From Pseudoclavibacter sp. AY1H1 (GTDB lineage: Bacteria; Actinomycetota; Actinomycetes; Actinomycetales; Microbacteriaceae), in NCBI RefSeq assembly GCF_002931055.1, contig NZ_PSXX01000016.1, forward strand, positions 1 to 64,000: a DNA stretch of 64,000 bases, written 5' to 3'. The position numbers and the translations under genes were made by a program. The notes under the pieces were generated by a model that was not told where the DNA came from, searched no databases, and was given only the letters and a program-made list of their open reading frames with translations. Each line of letters starts with the position of its first letter. Position 1 is the first letter of the stretch. This document shows, piece by piece, positions 60,557 to 64,000 of the stretch.

Positions 60557-62139
60557 TGGCCGACTGCGGACTCATGGACTTCGAGTGCTACTCCAAGGAG
60601 ATCGCCTCGACGGTGTGGACTCGAACACGGGAAGCCCTCCAGAACGACATCAACGAGTGGATGGCCGAGCAGCTCTCGACTCTCGGCACGATGTGGGTCG
60701 ACGTCCCGACGCCCGACCTCGGCACGACCGGCGCGCCCTCTGGCACGGCGCCGGCAGCGCCGACGGGCGACATCGAGACCCACCTCGGGACCGTCCTCGG
60801 CTACGTGAGCTGGATCTCGGGCACCGTCGCGGTCATCGGACTCGTCTTCCTGGCCGTCATGGTGGGGCTGCGCATCCGCTCAGGCGACGGCGTCCCCTTC
60901 CACGGACGCTTGTTCGCGGTGCTCGCTGGCGGGGTGCTCATCGCGGGAGCTTCGTCGCTCGTGTCGGCCCTCATCCCCACGGCCCCAGCGGCGGCGACCA
61001 ACACTGCGACGTTCCTGCAGTCGTCGACGTGGTGGCTGGCTGGGGTCTGCGCGATCGTGTCGGTCATGATCGGCGGTGCTCGCATGGCCTGGGAGCAGCG
61101 CGCGAGGCCAGGGCAGGAGCTGCTGAAGAGCCTCCTCACACTGGTGGTCGTCGCCAGCGTCGGCCTCACGATCGTGTGGCTGCTCGTCCGTGCCGGCGAT
61201 TCGTTCTCGACCTGGATCATCGACGAGTCGCTCGAATGCGACCTCGACGGAACACCGAACTGCTTCAAGGACAACGTCGGTGTGATGCTCGGCACCTCGA
61301 TCGCCGGTGTCGCCGGCGCAGCAGGCGGGACTGCCGGGCCCGCCGCGTTCTCCGGGGTCGTGAACGGCCTCTTCATCGGGGTCATCGTCGGCCTCGTTTC
61401 CGTCGTCCAGGTGCTCCTCATGATCGTGCGAGGGGGGATGCTCGTGATCCTCGCCGGAGTCCTCCCGCTGGCGGCCTCGGCGACGAACACCGAGCTCGGC
61501 CGGGGCTGGTTCCAGCGCTGCCTCGCCTGGCTCACCGCCTTCATCCTCTACAAGCCAGCCGCGGCGATCGTCTACGCCGCCGGATTTCGCATGACCGGGG
61601 CGGCCCCGAGCGCCGAGAGCGGCGCCGTGCTGACCACCTACACGGGGATCGTGATCCTCGTGCTCGCCATCGTCGCGCTCCCCGCGCTCATGCGATTCGT
61701 CACTCCCATGGTGGGCGCGATCGTCTCGAGTGGGGGCGGTGCCGCGATCGCCACCTCGGTCGCGGATCGGGTGCCAGAGGGCGCACGACCGAGGCCGGCC
61801 TCAGCACCCCAGGGGAGCAGCGTCCCGCGCGGCGGAGGGCGTGCCTCGACAGGCGGCGGCCCTGCGTCGCGCGGCTCAGGACCGAGCCCGCGGGCGGTGC
61901 CCGCTGCGGCGGGAACATCTGCGGCATCGCCGGGGAGCACACGCGCAGCCGCGTCGACGGGTACTGCCTCCGGCGGTGCGGCAGCCGCAGCGGGAGCAGG
62001 CAAGGCCCTCGCTGGGCCCTACGTCGCGGCAGCGATCGCAGGCGTTCAACCGTTGAAGAAAGCCGTCCAGTACGGCACTGACGCCGCGATCGCGGTCGCA
62101 GAACGGACAACAGGAGAGGACCCGAGCGGTGGTCGATAG
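60556..62139 (+). CDS. TrbL/VirB6-like multi-span conjugation protein
   Basis: A 527-residue protein with about eight membrane segments between residues 90 and 400, a TrbL/VirB6-type arrangement, and a long Gly/Ala/Ser/Arg-rich C-terminal tail (about 410-490) ending in an amphipathic segment. The ATG at 60556 has GGAG 6 nt upstream and overlaps the previous stop by one base; the alternative ATG 12 nt earlier lacks a ribosome site. In type IV systems VirB6/TrbL forms the inner-membrane channel. The stop overlaps the next gene by 11 bp. Confidence 0.75.
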   Translation: MADCGLMDFECYSKEIASTVWTRTREALQNDINEWMAEQLSTLGTMWVDVPTPDLGTTGAPSGTAPAAPTGDIETHLGTVLGYVSWISGTVAVIGLVFLAVMVGLRIRSGDGVPFHGRLFAVLAGGVLIAGASSLVSALIPTAPAAATNTATFLQSSTWWLAGVCAIVSVMIGGARMAWEQRARPGQELLKSLLTLVVVASVGLTIVWLLVRAGDSFSTWIIDESLECDLDGTPNCFKDNVGVMLGTSIAGVAGAAGGTAGPAAFSGVVNGLFIGVIVGLVSVVQVLLMIVRGGMLVILAGVLPLAASATNTELGRGWFQRCLAWLTAFILYKPAAAIVYAAGFRMTGAAPSAESGAVLTTYTGIVILVLAIVALPALMRFVTPMVGAIVSSGGGAAIATSVADRVPEGARPRPASAPQGSSVPRGGGRASTGGGPASRGSGPSPRAVPAAAGTSAASPGSTRAAASTGTASGGAAAAAGAGKALAGPYVAAAIAGVQPLKKAVQYGTDAAIAVAERTTGEDPSGGR

Positions 62140-63637
62140 CTCGATGACACGAAAGACGCGAACCTACGGGAACTGGCGGAAGCCGACGTCAGCGGGACTG
62201 CTCGGTCTCGGCTCGGTGGGGACGGCGCTCCTGCTGGGCGGACTGGTGCTCGTCGTCGTGGCCGTCATGATCTCGGGTCTCATCGCTGCGCTCATCGTCG
62301 CCTCGGGGATCGGCGTCGCGCTCCTGATGCTCGTGGTGCGCGACGCGCACGGCAAGAACGCGCTGTCGCGGCTCGGAGCCCACTCAGGCTGGGGCCTCTC
62401 GCGGGCGAGGGGCGAATCCGCGTACCGGTCCGGTCCGGTCGGTCGAGTGCCGTGGGCGACGTTCCAGCTGCCGGGCATTGCAGCGCCGACCAGGCTGAGC
62501 GAGCACGTCGACTCGCACGGCCGGCCATTCGCGCTGCTCCTGACGCCCGCGGTCGGCAGCTACACCGTCGTGTTTGGCACGGACCCGGATGGCGCGGCGC
62601 TCGTCGACCAGGAGCAGATCGACTCCTGGGTCGCCGAGTGGGGCCACTGGCTCTCCAGCCTCGGCGACGAACCGGGCATCGAGGCGGCGTCGGTGACGAT
62701 CGAGACGGCCCCCGACTCCGGCTCTCGCCTCAGGCGAGAGGTCGCCATGAACATCGACCCCAACGCGCCAGCCTTCGCGCGGGCGGTGCTGGAGGAGACC
62801 GTCGCGGGGTACCCGGAGGGCTCCTCCACGGTGAAGGCCTTCGTCGCGCTCACCTTCCAGGGGGCCCTCCGAGTCGGTGCCAGAAGGAGGGCGCCGGACG
62901 AGATGGCGCGCGAGCTCGCGGCGCGGCTCCCCGGTCTCAGCGCGGGGCTCCAGGCAACCGGCGCGGGCGCGGCGCAACCGCTCACCGGGCAGGAGCTCTG
63001 CGAGATCGTCCGAGTCGCCTACGACCCGGCAGCCGCGGTGCTGATCGACGAGGCGCACGCCGGAGGGGAGATCCCGGAGCTCAGCTGGAGTGACGTCGGC
63101 CCGGCGGCGGCCCGCGCCAGCTGGGCAGGCTACCGTCACGACTCCGCCTACTCGACGACCTGGGCGATGACCGTCGCACCCAGGGGCAGCGTGCAGTCGA
63201 GCGTCCTCGCGCGGCTCCTCGCGCCCCATCGTGACATCGCGCGCAAGCGGGTGACGCTGCTCTACCGCCCCATCGACGCCGCCAGAGCAGCGGCACTCGT
63301 CGAAGCTGACCTCAGCGCGGCCCAGTTCAGGCAGACCTCCACCTCGAAACCCGCCGCGCGCGACACGCTCGCCGTCCGCGCCGCCGCCGCGACGGCAAGC
63401 GAGGAGGCATCCGGCGCTGGCCTCATCAACTTCGGAGTGCTCGTCACGGCGACAGTGCTCGACGCCGCCCACGAGCTCGACGCACGAGCGGCCGTCGACA
63501 ACCTCGCCGCGACAGCACGCCTCCGCCTGCGCCCCGTCTACGGATCCCAGGACTCGGCCTTCGCCGCGGCGCTCCCGCTCGGCCTGGTCCTCAGCAAGCA
63601 CCTGCGAGTGCCGAGCGAACTGAGAGAGAAGCTATGA
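62129..63637 (+). CDS. SCO6880-family conjugation protein
   Basis: A 502-residue protein with two adjacent membrane spans near the N-terminus (about residues 22-75) and a large soluble part. It matches the actinobacterial SCO6880 family, always beside a VirB4-like ATPase and a TrbL-like gene; the first spans resemble VirB3/PrgI and the soluble part resembles the N-terminal domain of VirB4 ATPases. The GTG at 62129 has AGGAGAGGA 8 nt upstream and is preferred over the ATG at 62144. Stop overlaps the ATPase gene start (ATGA). Confidence 0.8.
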   Translation: MVDSSMTRKTRTYGNWRKPTSAGLLGLGSVGTALLLGGLVLVVVAVMISGLIAALIVASGIGVALLMLVVRDAHGKNALSRLGAHSGWGLSRARGESAYRSGPVGRVPWATFQLPGIAAPTRLSEHVDSHGRPFALLLTPAVGSYTVVFGTDPDGAALVDQEQIDSWVAEWGHWLSSLGDEPGIEAASVTIETAPDSGSRLRREVAMNIDPNAPAFARAVLEETVAGYPEGSSTVKAFVALTFQGALRVGARRRAPDEMARELAARLPGLSAGLQATGAGAAQPLTGQELCEIVRVAYDPAAAVLIDEAHAGGEIPELSWSDVGPAAARASWAGYRHDSAYSTTWAMTVAPRGSVQSSVLARLLAPHRDIARKRVTLLYRPIDAARAAALVEADLSAAQFRQTSTSKPAARDTLAVRAAAATASEEASGAGLINFGVLVTATVLDAAHELDARAAVDNLAATARLRLRPVYGSQDSAFAAALPLGLVLSKHLRVPSELREKL

Positions 63638-64000
63638 GACGAGCACACGCCAGGTCACGCAAACAGGCGACCCAGGAACGGGCGCGCCCACCCGAGCGGC
63701 CGGGACCCAGGGGCTGGAGCGGGACCGGCCGGGGCGCATCCACCTACGTCCAGGCACCCGACGAATGGCGCGGCACCACCGTCCAGGTGTGCGGGCTCTG
63801 GCCCTTCGCCGTCGGCACGGGAACTCCCATGATCGGGGTGCCCCTCGGGCGGCACACGCAGACCGGCGCGACCCTCTGCTGCGACCCCATCTCGTGGTTC
63901 CAGCGGGCGAAGCTCATCAGCAACCCCTCCGCGTTCATCCTCGGCAAGCCCGGACTCGGGAAGTCGTCGCTCGTGCGCCGCATGGCGACAGGCCTTGCCG
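63634..64000 (+). CDS. VirB4/TraC-like conjugation ATPase (truncated at the window edge)
   Basis: Only the first 122 codons are inside the window; the frame is open to the edge. It starts at an ATG overlapping the SCO6880-gene stop (ATGA). After a basic N-terminus comes TTVQVCGLWPFAVGTGTPMIGVPLGRHTQTGATLCCDPISWF and a Walker A GKPGLGKSS at about residues 104-112, in the place typical of VirB4-like/TraC ATPases (FILGKPGLGKSSLVRRM). It is the motor of the conjugation-like system. Downstream genes, such as a coupling protein, cannot be seen. Confidence 0.85.
   Translation, partial: MRRAHARSRKQATQERARPPERPGPRGWSGTGRGASTYVQAPDEWRGTTVQVCGLWPFAVGTGTPMIGVPLGRHTQTGATLCCDPISWFQRAKLISNPSAFILGKPGLGKSSLVRRMATGLA

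Noticed and set aside
56416-64000. Calling the right end an integrative conjugative element
   Set aside because: Only channel genes are visible; no integrase, relaxase, or flanking direct repeats within the window, so mobility is not supported.

Overview
The window looks like chromosomal DNA of a high-GC actinobacterium, most likely Microbacteriaceae. The reasons are the very GC-rich coding sequence, the 32-residue bS22 gene next to a small excisionase-type HTH gene, many promoters that end directly at the start codon (leaderless genes), an actinobacterial-type xyl locus with a ROK regulator, and an SCO6880-type conjugation-like cluster at the right edge. The genus cannot be fixed from the sequence alone. 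I saw no rRNA, tRNA or CRISPR array, and no transposase or integrase.

Layout. 1-4.6 kb: branched-chain amino acid ABC transporter livH-livM-livG-livF without a binding protein; LivH carries an extra secreted N-terminal domain. 4.6-7.1 kb: trhO and an AlkA-like glycosylase gene, divergent and both apparently leaderless, then hsp20 behind CIRCE and HAIR operators. 7.2-15.6 kb: D-xylose locus, with xylA-xylB divergent from xylF-xylG-xylH and the ROK regulator xylR; two matching operators sit over the two divergent promoters. 15.6-22.6 kb: solitary fabH, a META-domain lipoprotein, an ankyrin protein, a DUF1990 protein, an AraC regulator, an MFS exporter and a FUSC membrane protein.

22.6-35 kb is the most unusual region. 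A LuxR-type regulator with a long helical N-terminus lies beside two operons: amidohydrolase, degenerate ABC ATPase, YhgE/Pip membrane protein, glutamate decarboxylase and two membrane proteins; then oleate hydratase with a choloylglycine-hydrolase-family enzyme. Both operons are preceded by arrays of a 12-bp direct repeat (consensus GGGTgAa; five copies in one, three in the other) placed at nearly the same distance from the -10 box. This suggests one regulon for acid, fatty-acid and acyl-amide stress.

35-46.2 kb: membrane proteins, a gntR-prpDBC methylcitrate operon behind inverted operator copies, marR with a perfect palindrome, a winged-helix regulator behind a long leader that begins with a leaderless Cys/Met-rich peptide, then upp, tadA and proC. 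46.3-56.4 kb: a J-domain membrane protein, a CPBP protease, p-aminobenzoyl-glutamate transport and hydrolysis with an Lrp regulator, Ktr potassium uptake, the HTH/bS22 pair and a glutaredoxin-like protein. 56.4-64 kb: a type-IV-secretion-like module (FHA protein, lysozyme/M23 hydrolase and lipoprotein on one strand; pilin-like, VirB8/TcpC-like, TrbL/VirB6-like, SCO6880-like and a truncated VirB4-like ATPase on the other).
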